In this document: positions 19,183 to 30,011 of the stretch, piece by piece
Layout of the letters: the number at the start of each line of letters is the position of its first letter
Position numbering within the stretch: the stretch's first letter is position 1
Source of the DNA: Flavisphingopyxis soli
Lineage (GTDB): Bacteria; Pseudomonadota; Alphaproteobacteria; Sphingomonadales; Sphingomonadaceae
DNA: 64,000 bases
Assembly (NCBI RefSeq): GCF_007995095.1
Contig: NZ_VOPY01000002.1
Location: forward strand, 186,001-250,000
Direction of reading: 5' to 3'
Notes under the pieces: model-generated
The model's input: the letters and a program-made list of their open reading frames with translations, nothing else
The model's database searches: none
Told to the model about the DNA's origin: nothing
Position numbers and translations under genes: made by a program

Positions 19183-19673
19183 CCCGCACGCTGACCATTC
19201 TGGCCGCCAGCGCGGGCCTCGCGCTCGCTGGCTGCAACAGCAACACCGCTCCGGGCAATGACAAGGAAGCCGCGCTCGAAGCACCCGCCAAGGCCGTGCC
19301 ACACGTCACCGCAGGCAAAGCGCTGGCGGGTGTCGCCAACGCGACGCTCCAGCCCGAAACGATGACCCCCGCCGATCTCGCCAGCCTCGGCGGCATCAAC
19401 GGCCGCTGCGTCTTTCGCATGACCGAGATCGGCGCACCGTCCTTCGTCTACGGCGGTAGCAGCGACAGCGGCACGATCAAGCTCAACGGAAAGCTCATTA
19501 CGCTCGCGTCGGCGGGCGAAGGCCTTTATTCGGCCGACGGCCTGCGTCTTGGCCTCAAGCCGGTCGATGCCAAGGCCAAGCCCGGCGAGCGCCGTGAAGC
19601 CGAACTGGTCGTCATCCTGCCCGGCGCGAAAGACGAGCTGGGATTCCGCGGCTATTCGCAGTGCCCCTCGTAA
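19179..19673 (+). CDS. Lipoprotein of an unnamed family (copy 1 of 3)
   Basis: A 164-residue exported lipoprotein with lipobox LALAGC near residue 19. I do not recognise a named domain. The conserved region begins MTPADLASLGGINGRCVF and ends GFRGYSQCPS, so two cysteines bracket a beta-rich stretch and probably pair. The same layout (T..DLA...G..CxF ... Y.G...C) occurs in the lipoproteins at 29441 and 30012. It is coupled to the DUF305 gene by a 4-base overlap and closes the copper cluster, so a link to copper stress is possible but unproven. Confidence 0.7.
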   Translation: MTRTLTILAASAGLALAGCNSNTAPGNDKEAALEAPAKAVPHVTAGKALAGVANATLQPETMTPADLASLGGINGRCVFRMTEIGAPSFVYGGSSDSGTIKLNGKLITLASAGEGLYSADGLRLGLKPVDAKAKPGERREAELVVILPGAKDELGFRGYSQCPS

Positions 19674-19685
19674 CGACCGTTTAGC

Positions 19686-21017
19686 ATGAAGCCGCAATAC
19701 AGAGCCAATAGCCTGTCGCTCGTCGGTGCCGTCGCAATGGGCACCGGGGTCATGATCGGCGCGGGCATATTCGCGCTCACCGGACAGGTGGCGGAGCTGG
19801 CGGGAACGCTCTTCCCGCTGGCTTTCCTGCTGGCCGCGATCATCAGCGGGTTCAGCGCCTATAGCTATATCAAGGTATCCGACAAATATCCGTCGGCGGG
19901 CGGGATCGCGATGATCCTCAAAAAAGCCTATGGCGAAACCACCGTCACCGGTGCTGCTGCGCTCCTGATGGCGTTTTCGATGATCATCAACGAGAGCCTG
20001 GTGGCGAGAACCTTCGGCACCTATACGCTTCAGCTGTTCAATGTCGGCAAGGACACGGCGCTCGTTCCGGTCCTCGCCGTCGGGCTGATCGTGCTCGCAT
20101 TCCTCGTAAATATCGCGGGCAACAAGGTCATCGGAACCGTCTCGAAAGTCACGGCGATCGCCAAGATCGGCGGCATCCTGGTGTTCGCAGTGGTCGCGTT
20201 GTGGGCGGCGAAGTTCAACTTCCAGGCGGCACAGGCTAGCAGTGCGACGAACGGCGATCCGGCCATCGGATTTCTGGCGGCGGTGGCGCTCGCCATCCTC
20301 GCCTATAAGGGCTTTACGACGATCACCAACAGCGGCGGCGAAGTCGTCGATCCGAAAAAGAATGTCGGACGCGCGATCATGATTTCGCTGGCGATCTGCC
20401 TGGTCGTATATTTGGCTGTCGCCTTCGCGGTCGGCTCAACGCTGACGATCGGCGAAATCGTTGCCGCGCGCGATTATTCGCTGGCCGAGGCGGCGAAACC
20501 TGCTCTTGGGCAATATGGCCTCTGGTTCACGGTCGCCATCGCGATCATCGCGACTGCGTCGGGGGTGTTGGCCAGCATTTTTGCCGTATCGCGCATGCTC
20601 ACGATGCTGACTGAAATGAAATTGATCCCGCACCGCCATTTCGGAATGCCGGGGGATATCCAGAAACATACGCTGGTCTACACCGTCGTCGCGGCCGGAT
20701 TGCTCGCGGCTTTTTTCGACCTGAGCCGGATCGCTGCGATGGGCGCGATCTTTTATCTGATTATGGACATCATCATCCATTGGGGCGTCTACCGACATCT
20801 GCATGAGGATGTGAACGCCAGCCGGAAAGTCCTTGTAACGGCAATCCTGCTCGACCTTATCGTACTCGGCGCATTTCTTATCATGAAGGCGATGAGCGAT
20901 CCGACGATCATCGCCATCTCGCTGGGCGGCATCGCGTTTATCTTCGGTTTGGAAAAACTCTATCTGCGTCCCGCCCGCAATCGTGAAGCGTCCGTATCGG
21001 ACAACGCTCATTCGTGA
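19686..21017 (+). CDS. APC-superfamily amino acid permease
   Basis: A 443-residue integral membrane transporter with about 12 hydrophobic segments. The N-terminus (SLVGAVAMGTGVMIGAGIFA) carries the unwound-helix glycine motif G.G.MIGAGIF of the amino acid-polyamine-cation superfamily. GFTTITNSGGEVVDPKKNVG in the middle is also family-typical. The substrate cannot be read from the sequence. It begins 12 bases after the preceding lipoprotein gene on the same strand and may be cotranscribed with the copper genes, though no known copper function fits. Parts of the gene are slightly less GC-rich than their neighbours. Confidence 0.85.
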   Translation: MKPQYRANSLSLVGAVAMGTGVMIGAGIFALTGQVAELAGTLFPLAFLLAAIISGFSAYSYIKVSDKYPSAGGIAMILKKAYGETTVTGAAALLMAFSMIINESLVARTFGTYTLQLFNVGKDTALVPVLAVGLIVLAFLVNIAGNKVIGTVSKVTAIAKIGGILVFAVVALWAAKFNFQAAQASSATNGDPAIGFLAAVALAILAYKGFTTITNSGGEVVDPKKNVGRAIMISLAICLVVYLAVAFAVGSTLTIGEIVAARDYSLAEAAKPALGQYGLWFTVAIAIIATASGVLASIFAVSRMLTMLTEMKLIPHRHFGMPGDIQKHTLVYTVVAAGLLAAFFDLSRIAAMGAIFYLIMDIIIHWGVYRHLHEDVNASRKVLVTAILLDLIVLGAFLIMKAMSDPTIIAISLGGIAFIFGLEKLYLRPARNREASVSDNAHS

Positions 21018-21064
21018 TTCCGGTCGCCGGCATCCGCACGGGGTATCGAAGTCGTGGGAGAAAA

Positions 21065-21140
<76 letters not shown>

Positions 21141-21291
21141 ACTGCTGTTTCGACAGCGTGCCCCCGAAGGGGCGCATCGCGGCGAGGTTTTCCTCTCCGG
21201 CGAAGCGAGCGGTGCGGCTATCACGGGCTTTGCTGCATTGCAACGCGAAAAATGCCCGGCCGTGCAGATCGGCTGCATTTTGCTGCCCGCG

Positions 21292-22407
21292 TCAGCTCAG
21301 TCCGCTCATCCCGCTGTGCCCGCGCCTGGCCTTGCGATCGATCGACAGGATGATGCCGATGCAGATCATGATCGTCATCATCGACGATCCGCCGTACGAC
21401 ATGAAGGGCAAAGGGATGCCGACGACGGGGGCGAGGCCCATCACCATCATCAGGTTGATCGCGACGTAGAAGAAGATCGTCATGGTCAGGCCGGCGGCGG
21501 TATAGCGGCCGAACTTGGTCTGCGCGCGCAACGCCACCCCGGTCGCCCAGCGCAGCAGCAGGAAAAAGCCGAGCAGCAGCATCAGCCCGCCGAACAGGCC
21601 CCATTCCTCGGCCATCGTCGCAAAGACGAAATCGGTATGGCCTTCGGGCAGGTACTGGAGGTGGCTCTGCGTGCCGTTGAGGAAGCCCTTGCCGAACAAT
21701 CCGCCCGATCCGATCGCGATCTTCGACTGGACGATGTGGTAGCCCGAACCGAGCGGATCGGCCTCGGGCGTCAGGAAGATCAGGATCCGCTTCTGCTGGT
21801 AATCGTGCAGCATCGAAAACAGGATCGGCGCCGCCGCCGCGCCCGCACCCGCGGCGCCGAGGAAATAGCGCAGCGGCAGGCCGGCGATGAACATCACGAT
21901 GACCCCGCTGGCGACGATCGCCAGTGTCGTGCCGAGATCGGGCTGGAGCAGCACAAGCGCGCTCGGAATGCCGATCAGCACGAGCGCGGGCCAGACCGCG
22001 GCGAAGCGCGTCGTCTCGCCGGCGGGCAGCATCGCATAGAATCGCGCGAGCGCGAGGACGATCGCGATCTTCATCAGCTCGGACGGCTGCAGGTTGAACG
22101 CGCCAAGGCTGATCCAGCGCTGGCTGCCGCCTTTCACCTGGCCGACGACCTCGACGAACAGCAGCAACAGCGCGACGCCGGCGTAACCGGGAAACGACAG
22201 CGACTTGATGAAATCCTCGTCGAACCGGCTGATGACCAGCGCCATGACGAGGAAGATGACGAAGCGGATGAGATGCATCCCCGCCCACGGCGTCATGCTC
22301 CCACCGGCGGCCGAATAGAGAACGACACCGGCAAAGCAGGCGAGCGCGCTGGTCAGTGCCATGATCCGCCAGGGCAGGCCGGCAACGGGGGCGGGGATCA
22401 CGCTCAT
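21292..22407 (-). CDS. rodA: Rod-shape peptidoglycan glycosyltransferase RodA
   Basis: SEDS-family polymerase (371 residues) that makes glycan strands from lipid II during lateral wall growth in the inner membrane. About ten transmembrane helices are visible. SEDS motifs include GSQRWISLGAFNLQPSELMK near residue 95, LVLLQPDLGTTLAI near 150, and GIPLPFMSYGGSSM near the C-terminus. The ATG overlaps the mrdA stop by 4 bases (ATGA). This pairs it with its cognate class B penicillin-binding protein at the end of the mreBCD-mrdA-rodA operon. Confidence 0.95.
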   Translation of the reverse strand: MSVIPAPVAGLPWRIMALTSALACFAGVVLYSAAGGSMTPWAGMHLIRFVIFLVMALVISRFDEDFIKSLSFPGYAGVALLLLFVEVVGQVKGGSQRWISLGAFNLQPSELMKIAIVLALARFYAMLPAGETTRFAAVWPALVLIGIPSALVLLQPDLGTTLAIVASGVIVMFIAGLPLRYFLGAAGAGAAAAPILFSMLHDYQQKRILIFLTPEADPLGSGYHIVQSKIAIGSGGLFGKGFLNGTQSHLQYLPEGHTDFVFATMAEEWGLFGGLMLLLGFFLLLRWATGVALRAQTKFGRYTAAGLTMTIFFYVAINLMMVMGLAPVVGIPLPFMSYGGSSMMTIMICIGIILSIDRKARRGHSGMSGLS

Positions 22408-24350
22408 CGCGGATTGTCGCCGGGCGGCGGTGGCGGCGTGTCGGGTGCGGGCGTCGCGACGGGCGATTTGAAGCGCGCCATCGCCGATGCCATGCGCTGT
22501 TCGACGGTCCCGCCCCAGGCGGCCTCGAGCGGGAGCAGGACGTCCATCGCCTTTTGCCGGTCATAGAGGAAGGTCATGACATCGCGCGCGATCGGATAGG
22601 CGGCGCCCGAGCCGCCGCCATGCTCGATCACCACCGAACAGGCGAAGCGCGGATTGTCGAACGGCGCGAAACAGATGAACAGGCCGTGGTCGCGATATTT
22701 CCACAGGCCGCCCTTGCCGCTGCCGCGGTCGAGGCTGACGACCTGCGCGGTCCCCGTCTTGCCCGCGAGCAGGACGTTGTCGACCGGGATGCGCGCGCGT
22801 CCCGCGGTGCCGCGACCGTTGACGACCTCGCTCATCGCGGCGCGCACATAGGAAATGTGTTCGTCGGTAAAGCCGAGCGTCTCGGCCGCCTTGCGCTTGG
22901 GATCCATCAGCAGGTGCGGCATCAGCTTCTTGCCCGTCGCGAGACGCGAGGCCATCACTGCGAGCTGGAGCGGGTTGAACAGCATGTACCCCTGGCCGAT
23001 CGTCGCATTGACCGTGTCGTACGGTTGCCACGCCTGCTTGTACTTCTTCATCTTCCATTCGGGATCGGGCACGGTGCCGTAGAACTGGCTCGATACCGGC
23101 AGCGGGAATTCCTGGCCGAGGCCGAGCCGCTTGGCCATCGCGGCGATCACGTTCATCCCCATTTTCTGCGCGAAATAATAGAAATAGACGTCGCAGCTCT
23201 GGTAGATTCCCTTGGCCATGTCGACGCGGCCGTGGCCGCGCCGCTGCCAGCAATGGAAGACGCGGTTGCCGACGCGCAGCCCGCCGTTGCAGGTGACAGA
23301 TTCGTCGGGTGAAAGACCCGCTTCGAGGAACGACATCGCGACCATCGGCTTGACCGTCGATCCGGGCGGATAGAGGCCCTTCAATACCTTGTTGCGCAAC
23401 GGGACGTGGTCGTCGTTCGACAGCAGGTTCCACTCGTCGTGGCCGATCCCGTTCGAGAAGCTGTTGGGGTCGAACGACGGCATCGACGCCATCGTCAACA
23501 GGTCGCCGGTCAGGCAGTCGATAACGACGACCGAGCCCGATTCGCGCCCCAGCCGCCGCGCGGCATAGGCTTGCAGGTCGGCATTGAGCGTCAGGTGGAT
23601 CGGATGGCCGGGGACGTCGGGGGTGGTGGTCAGTTCGCGCACCACCTTGCCGCGCGCGGTCACCTCGACGCGCTTGGCGCCGGGTTTTCCGCGCAACTGC
23701 TGTTCGAACTGCTTTTCGAGCCCGTCCTTGCCGATCTTGAACCCCGGCGTGATCAGCAGCGGGTCTTTCGACTCCTTGTATTCTTCCGCCGAGGCGATGC
23801 CGACATAGCCCATCAGATGGCCGACCGCGGCGCCGCTGGGATAGTTGCGCGTGAAGCCGCGCAGCGGCGAAACGCCGGGCAGTTCGGGCAGGCGGACCGA
23901 TATCGCGGCGAACGCCTGTTCGGATATGCCATCGGCGACCTGGACCGGCTGGAAGCTCGTCGCGCGGTCGAGCTCGCCGCGGATCCGCTCCATTTCCTCG
24001 GGTTCGAGCGCGAGGATATTCTGCAGCGTCGCGAGCGTCTGTTCGGGCCGCTTGAGCCGCTCGGGAATGATATCGACGCGCAGATCGACGCGGTTGTTGG
24101 CGATCGCGGCGCCATAGCGGTCGATCACCCAGCCGCGCCGCGGCGGGATCAGCGTCATGTTGAGCCGGTTGCTCTCCGACAGCATCCGGTAATGTTCGTT
24201 ATCGGCGATCGAGATATACGCCATGCGCGCCGCGAGCAGCGCGCCGATGCCGATCTGCGCGCCGCCGACGAGCATCGTCCGGCGCGTGAAGCTGAGCGAT
24301 TGCGTCCCTTCGGTCAGGATCGGTCGCGTGCGTTTGGTCCGCCGCTTCAT
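22404..24350 (-). CDS. mrdA: Penicillin-binding protein 2
   Basis: Class B transpeptidase (648 residues) that crosslinks peptidoglycan in the elongasome. It has a short cytosolic Arg/Lys-rich N-terminus, one membrane anchor near residues 28-45, a PBP dimerisation domain beginning RRGWVIDRYG, and a transpeptidase domain. Catalytic motifs are STVKP (PPGSTVKPMVAM), SCDVY and KTGT (AGKTGTAQVV). The tail is Pro-rich. The ATG at 24350 is chosen; more upstream codons would run into the end of mreD. It partners with RodA, and the gene order matches other rod-shape operons. Confidence 0.95.
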   Translation of the reverse strand: MKRRTKRTRPILTEGTQSLSFTRRTMLVGGAQIGIGALLAARMAYISIADNEHYRMLSESNRLNMTLIPPRRGWVIDRYGAAIANNRVDLRVDIIPERLKRPEQTLATLQNILALEPEEMERIRGELDRATSFQPVQVADGISEQAFAAISVRLPELPGVSPLRGFTRNYPSGAAVGHLMGYVGIASAEEYKESKDPLLITPGFKIGKDGLEKQFEQQLRGKPGAKRVEVTARGKVVRELTTTPDVPGHPIHLTLNADLQAYAARRLGRESGSVVVIDCLTGDLLTMASMPSFDPNSFSNGIGHDEWNLLSNDDHVPLRNKVLKGLYPPGSTVKPMVAMSFLEAGLSPDESVTCNGGLRVGNRVFHCWQRRGHGRVDMAKGIYQSCDVYFYYFAQKMGMNVIAAMAKRLGLGQEFPLPVSSQFYGTVPDPEWKMKKYKQAWQPYDTVNATIGQGYMLFNPLQLAVMASRLATGKKLMPHLLMDPKRKAAETLGFTDEHISYVRAAMSEVVNGRGTAGRARIPVDNVLLAGKTGTAQVVSLDRGSGKGGLWKYRDHGLFICFAPFDNPRFACSVVIEHGGGSGAAYPIARDVMTFLYDRQKAMDVLLPLEAAWGGTVEQRMASAMARFKSPVATPAPDTPPPPPGDNPR

Positions 24351-24375
24351 GCCGCGCCTGTGGGGTTCGCGCCGG

Positions 24376-24885
24376 TCACTTGCGCAACCGCCAGCGATCG
24401 AGCATCGCAACGAGCCGCGCGACGAGCGGATAGGCCAGCACCGACCAGCCGAATTGCGGCAGGACGACCGCATAGCTGACCGACACCCCGGTCAATGACA
24501 GCAGGAACACCCCGCCGAAAATCGCGAGCGCGATCGCGACGGCGGAGAGCAGCCAGTCGATCCACTGGTCTTGGAACAGCATGCGATATTCGACCGCCTC
24601 GAAAAACAGCACGATGATCGTCCACAGCGCCATCGCGCTGCCGACCGGCTGGCCGCTGAACAGATCGTCCCACAGGCCGAGCGGCAGGCCGATCCAGGCG
24701 GGCCACAGGTCCGAGCGCAGCCGACGCCAGGCGACGAACAGCAACAGGCCGAGCGGCGGCAGGATCGGGAAGGTCGCGATCATCGGCAGCATCGCCGGCA
24801 GCGCCGAGGCGAACATCACCGCCGCGATCGGCGTCACGCGCATGCGAAGCGTAGAAGGCCGCGCGAAAGAAACCCCGCGCGCCAT
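24376..24885 (-). CDS. mreD: Rod shape-determining protein MreD
   Basis: A 169-residue inner-membrane protein with about five transmembrane helices, part of the MreBCD elongasome scaffold. Sequence conservation in this family is weak. The call rests on length, hydrophobic pattern (LPMIATFPILPPLGLLLFVA), the typical GLPLGLWDDLFSGQPVGSAM motif, and position between mreC and mrdA. Its ATG overlaps the mreC stop by one base. There is a 25-base gap to mrdA. Confidence 0.88.
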   Translation of the reverse strand: MARGVSFARPSTLRMRVTPIAAVMFASALPAMLPMIATFPILPPLGLLLFVAWRRLRSDLWPAWIGLPLGLWDDLFSGQPVGSAMALWTIIVLFFEAVEYRMLFQDQWIDWLLSAVAIALAIFGGVFLLSLTGVSVSYAVVLPQFGWSVLAYPLVARLVAMLDRWRLRK

Positions 24886-25781
24886 CAGTTGTCGCGCGGC
24901 TGCTCGCCCTCGGCGGGGGGCAGGGCCTTGACGTCGGCGCTGTCGCGAAAGGCGCGCTCGACCAGCACCGCACTGACGCGGGCGGGATGGGCGAGCGGCC
25001 GCGCGATCGCGCCGTCTGATTGGGTCGCGACGATGATCGCGACGGGGATGTTGGGCTGGTAGAGGCCGCCAGTGCCCGAGGTAACGAAGATATCGCCGCG
25101 TTCGAAATCGTTGATCCCGACGTTGAGCGCGCGAATGTCGAGATTGCCGTCGCCGCGACCGCTGGCGAGCGCGGGCAGGCCGTCTCGCGAGCGGCGGACG
25201 GGGACGACGGTGGCAACGTCGCTCAACAGCAGGACGCGCGACACGCTCGGCCCGACGTCGAGGACGCGGCCGATCAATCCTTCTGGCGCGCGCAGCGGCA
25301 TGCCGCTTTCGATGCCGCGATTGCGTCCCGCGTCGAGCGTCGCATAGCGCCGCGCGCTCGATCCGGTCGACCCGAGCAGGCGCGTTACCGCGACCGCTTC
25401 GGAATTGTCCTCGCCGATCTTGAGCAGCGCCTTCAGCTCGCGGTTTTCCTGGCGCAGCGCGCGCGCCTCGAGCAGCTCGCTGCGCGCCTTGTCGAGCGCG
25501 CGGCGCAGTTCGAGGTTCTGCGAGCCGGCGCGCAGATAGGCGGTGACATTATCATCCATCGATCCGACCGAGCCGGTGACGTTGCCTGATCCGCGCGCCA
25601 CCGGCGCGAAAATCTCGGCTGCGCCCTGGCGCAGCGCCTGGAAAGCGCTCGGATCGAAGCGGGAGAGCAGGACGAGCAGCAGCGCGATGACCGCGCCGAC
25701 GACGGCGACGACATAGCTGGCGAACAGGCCCATCTGGGCCTTGCGCGAATATCCCGGTCGCCTGTGTCGGGGCGGGGCCAT
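24885..25781 (-). CDS. mreC: Rod shape-determining protein MreC
   Basis: A 298-residue bitopic protein: a cytosolic Arg-rich N-terminus, a transmembrane helix at about residues 18-40, a periplasmic coiled coil at about 75-115 (LELRRALDKARSELLEARAL), then the MreC beta-domain (RNRGIESGMPLRAPEGLIGR; GDIFVTSGTGGLYQPNIPVA). It links cytosolic MreB filaments to the wall synthases MrdA and RodA. The gap after mreB is 19 bases. The Glu/Gln/Asp-rich tail is short. Confidence 0.93.
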   Translation of the reverse strand: MAPPRHRRPGYSRKAQMGLFASYVVAVVGAVIALLLVLLSRFDPSAFQALRQGAAEIFAPVARGSGNVTGSVGSMDDNVTAYLRAGSQNLELRRALDKARSELLEARALRQENRELKALLKIGEDNSEAVAVTRLLGSTGSSARRYATLDAGRNRGIESGMPLRAPEGLIGRVLDVGPSVSRVLLLSDVATVVPVRRSRDGLPALASGRGDGNLDIRALNVGINDFERGDIFVTSGTGGLYQPNIPVAIIVATQSDGAIARPLAHPARVSAVLVERAFRDSADVKALPPAEGEQPRDN

Positions 25782-25800
25782 GGCTAAGCGACCGCCGCCG

Positions 25801-27027
<1,227 letters not shown>

Positions 27028-27041
27028 CTAAGGCCCCCGAT

Positions 27042-28844
27042 ATGTCAATACGCCGCCTCCCCGAAACGCTGGTCAATCGCATCGCAGCGGGTGAAGTGGT
27101 CGAAAGACCCGCCAGCGCGTTGAAGGAACTGGTTGAAAACGCGATCGACTCGGGCGCGAGCCGGATTTCGGTGACGCTGACACGCGGCGGCATCGACCGG
27201 ATCGAAGTGACCGACAATGGCTGCGGCATGGCGGCGGGCGAAATGCGCCTCGCGGTCGAGCGCCACGCGACCTCGAAACTGCCCGGCGACGACATCGATC
27301 ACATCGTCACGCTCGGCTTCCGCGGGGAGGCGCTGCCGTCGATCGCCAGCGTGTCGCACTTCACGCTCGAAAGCCGCCCGATGAGCCCCGCCGATGCCGA
27401 CGGCTGGGCGCTCGCCATCGACAACGGCGCAGCGGCGCGCGAAGGCCCCGCCGCGCTGCCGCCGGGCACGCGCGTCATCGTCGCCGGCCTGTTCGCCAAC
27501 ATCCCCGCGCGGCGCAAGTTCCTGCGCTCCGAACGCTCCGAATATGCTGCCTGTCTCGACGTCGTCAAACGCCTCGCGATGGCGCGCCCCGACATCGCCT
27601 TTGCGCTCCACCACGACGGCAAGGCGAAGCTGCAGTTGCAGGGCGGGCAGGACCGCCCCGCGCGCGTCGCCGCGCTGACCCAGCCGGGCTTTGCCGAAAA
27701 CAGCATCATCGTCGATGTCGCGCGCGAAGGCATGGCATTGGGCGGCGTCGCCGGCCTGCCGACCTTCAACCGCGGCGTTGCCGATCACCAGTATCTCTTC
27801 GTCAACGGGCGGCCGGTGAAGGACCGGTTGCTCGTCGGCGCCTTGCGCGGCGCCTATGCCGACCTGCTCGCGCGCGATCGCCACCCGGTCGTCGCGCTGT
27901 TCCTCGACATCGATCCGGGCCTCGTCGACGTCAACGTCCACCCCGCCAAGACCGAGGTGCGCTTTCGCGAACCCGGCGTCGTCCGCGGCCTGATCGTCGG
28001 GGGCTTGCGACGCGCACTCGACGAGGCCGGCTTCCGCAGCGTCCAGCGTCCCGCCGCCGGCGCACTCGGCGCGTGGCAGCGCGAGACGATGGCGCCGCAA
28101 CCGTCGCGCGCCGGCTTCTTCACCCAACCCGTCGGTTTCGGCGAAGCGGCGGTGATGGAACGCCGCCCCGAGTTTGCGCAACGCTTCGACCAGCCCAGCC
28201 CGCTCGGTCGCGCCGAGGTGGCAAGCGAGGCCGTACCGGTCGCGCGCGACCATCCGCTCGGTGTCGCGCGCGGGCAGGTGGCGAAAACCTATATCGTCGC
28301 CGAGGCCGAGGACGGACTCGTCATCGTCGACCAGCACGCGGCGCACGAACGGCTCGTCCTCGAACGGATGCGCAAGGGCGTGGCCAAGGCGCAAGAGGGC
28401 GGGCAGGGCGTCGCGTCGCAGGGCCTGCTGCTGCCCGACGTCGTTGAACTCGAGGAGGCCGCCTGCGACCGGCTCGAAGCGCGCGCCGAGGAGCTCGCCG
28501 CCTTCGGGCTCGAGATCGAGCGTTTCGGTGCCTCGGCGATGCTCGTGCGCGCGACCCCCGCGATGCTCGGCCAGGTCGATTGTGCCAAATTGCTTACCGA
28601 TCTCGGCGACGAACTCGGCGCCTATGACGAAGCGCTCAGCCTCAAGGAACGCATCGACCTCGTCGCCGCGACGATGGCCTGCCACGGCTCGGTCCGCGCG
28701 GGACGCGTATTGTCGGTCGCCGAAATGAACGCGCTGCTGCGCGAAATGGAAGTCACCCCGCACTCGGGCCAATGCAACCACGGCCGTCCGACCTGGGTCA
28801 AGATGGGGTTGGGCGACGTCGAAAAGCTGTTCGGGCGCAAGTGA
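27042..28844 (+). CDS. mutL: DNA mismatch repair protein MutL
   Basis: A 600-residue mismatch-repair ATPase and matchmaker. The N-terminal GHKL ATPase motifs are ELVENAIDSG, DNGCGM and GFRGEALPSI. The C-terminal domain carries DQHAAHERLVLE, which fits the DQHA-x2-E-x4-E nuclease motif, plus ACHGSVRAG and CNHGRPT. It should therefore nick DNA itself, as in bacteria without MutH; that function is inferred from the motifs. A long Pro/Ala-rich linker (about residues 345-410) separates the domains. The ATG at 27042 gives the standard MSIRRLPETLVNRIAAGEVV start. Confidence 0.96.
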   Translation: MSIRRLPETLVNRIAAGEVVERPASALKELVENAIDSGASRISVTLTRGGIDRIEVTDNGCGMAAGEMRLAVERHATSKLPGDDIDHIVTLGFRGEALPSIASVSHFTLESRPMSPADADGWALAIDNGAAAREGPAALPPGTRVIVAGLFANIPARRKFLRSERSEYAACLDVVKRLAMARPDIAFALHHDGKAKLQLQGGQDRPARVAALTQPGFAENSIIVDVAREGMALGGVAGLPTFNRGVADHQYLFVNGRPVKDRLLVGALRGAYADLLARDRHPVVALFLDIDPGLVDVNVHPAKTEVRFREPGVVRGLIVGGLRRALDEAGFRSVQRPAAGALGAWQRETMAPQPSRAGFFTQPVGFGEAAVMERRPEFAQRFDQPSPLGRAEVASEAVPVARDHPLGVARGQVAKTYIVAEAEDGLVIVDQHAAHERLVLERMRKGVAKAQEGGQGVASQGLLLPDVVELEEAACDRLEARAEELAAFGLEIERFGASAMLVRATPAMLGQVDCAKLLTDLGDELGAYDEALSLKERIDLVAATMACHGSVRAGRVLSVAEMNALLREMEVTPHSGQCNHGRPTWVKMGLGDVEKLFGRK

Positions 28845-28894
28845 TGCGCTGCCGGCGTCTGAGGCTCACCTGCTAACGACCCATTCGCGGCCAT

Positions 28895-29368
28895 TCAGCA
28901 TCGCGTGGAAGCGGCACGAGCTTGAAGTGCAAAATATTCCCCGAAGTGGCCACGACCTTCGAAGTGCTCTGGAGAATAGCCTTCTGGACTAAGTTCAATT
29001 GAGCGCGACCTCATTCGCTTAGCGGTTACCTCCCAAGCGCCCTCATCTCCGAGCGCCCAAGGGAAGATGTGGGCCATCAAGCCCGCAACATGAAGAAACT
29101 CGGCGTCAGATGAGTTTTCACCTCCGAAGTAAGCGTAAATTTCGTGCCAAAGCTCGTTTGCGCGGGCGTCTTCGGACAGTCCAGTCACGAACGGTGGGTC
29201 GGCCCAATGCATCCACGCGAGAAAGAGCAAGCGCAAAGCGTGCTCTCTAATTCGCTCCCCCGCGTTCCAACTGTCACGAAGTCGCCCGTAAGCCTCTTCC
29301 ATTCTGTCTGCTCCAAAATTGAATAAGCTTTCGCATAACAAGGTAAGCCGCTGATGTCTGCTTTCCAC
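28895..29368 (-). CDS. Hypothetical protein in lower-GC DNA
   Basis: A 157-residue protein I cannot assign. It is probably cytosolic: no signal peptide or membrane segment, and rich in Glu, Ala, Arg and aromatic residues (LFLAWMHWADPPFVTGL, GGENSSDAEFLHVAGLMAHI). Its base composition is clearly less GC-rich than that of mutL or the lipoprotein genes around it, and its codon use includes many AT-ending codons, suggesting recent acquisition. It is convergent with mutL and divergent from the next lipoprotein gene. The ATG at 29368 is the first candidate; no strong SD marks it. Confidence 0.55.
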   Translation of the reverse strand: MESRHQRLTLLCESLFNFGADRMEEAYGRLRDSWNAGERIREHALRLLFLAWMHWADPPFVTGLSEDARANELWHEIYAYFGGENSSDAEFLHVAGLMAHIFPWALGDEGAWEVTAKRMRSRSIELSPEGYSPEHFEGRGHFGEYFALQARAASTRC

Positions 29369-29440
29369 CCATAAGTAGACATTCGCGTCCGCGCGATATG
29401 GTTCAGGGAACTGCAGGCCGCTTCATACCGTTGAAGCACT

Positions 29441-29965
29441 ATGAAATACTTCGTCCTTGCCGCTCTTCCACTCGCAGCGCTTGTCGCGTGCAACGTCACG
29501 CCGGCCGATTCCGAACCGCGCGAGTCGGTCGCAAATGCCGATCAGCCGGTCCAATCCGACGCGCCTCTCGCAGCTCAACCCGCCGCCCAAGAGCCGATCC
29601 GCCTGCGGCCCCTGACCGCCGCCGACCTCGCCGCCAATCCGCTCGACGGTGAACTCGGTTGCAGCTTCGTTGCGACCGGCGGGGCGGGGGCTTTGCTCGT
29701 CGCCTCGGGCGTCGTCGAAGTCGGCACGCGGATCAACGGCATCGTCAAACCGGGTGATCGCGTCGCCCGCGTCGATGCCACCGGCGATTTTGCGCAGCTC
29801 GAACGCGGGCTGATGCTGATCGGCGACGGGATCGAAGTCACGCTGTCGCGCGGGGGCAAGCGCGCCATCGCCAGCGAGGCAACACACTATGATGCCACGT
29901 TGCGCGTCGCGCGGAGCGACGGCGAACGCCACAGCTATGCGGGAAGCTGGACCTGCGGCCCGTGA
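29441..29965 (+). CDS. Lipoprotein of an unnamed family (copy 2 of 3)
   Basis: A 174-residue exported lipoprotein with lipobox AALVAC at residue 17, a Gln/Ala/Pro-rich linker to about residue 50, and a domain beginning LTAADLAANPLDGELGCSFV and ending YAGSWTCGP. No named domain is recognised. The two domain cysteines and the start and end motifs match those of the lipoproteins at 19179 and 30012, so the three are probably distant paralogues. It lies 46 bases before copy 3 on the same strand, so the pair is likely one operon. Confidence 0.7.
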   Translation: MKYFVLAALPLAALVACNVTPADSEPRESVANADQPVQSDAPLAAQPAAQEPIRLRPLTAADLAANPLDGELGCSFVATGGAGALLVASGVVEVGTRINGIVKPGDRVARVDATGDFAQLERGLMLIGDGIEVTLSRGGKRAIASEATHYDATLRVARSDGERHSYAGSWTCGP

Positions 29966-30011
29966 CCGCCGCCGCGCCGTCCCTCGCCACGAATATTCGA
30001 TCGGAGGATCC

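Noticed and set aside
27045-28781. 578-residue minus-strand frame opposite mutL
   Set aside because: Charged, motif-free translation antisense to MutL, with no SD or domain.
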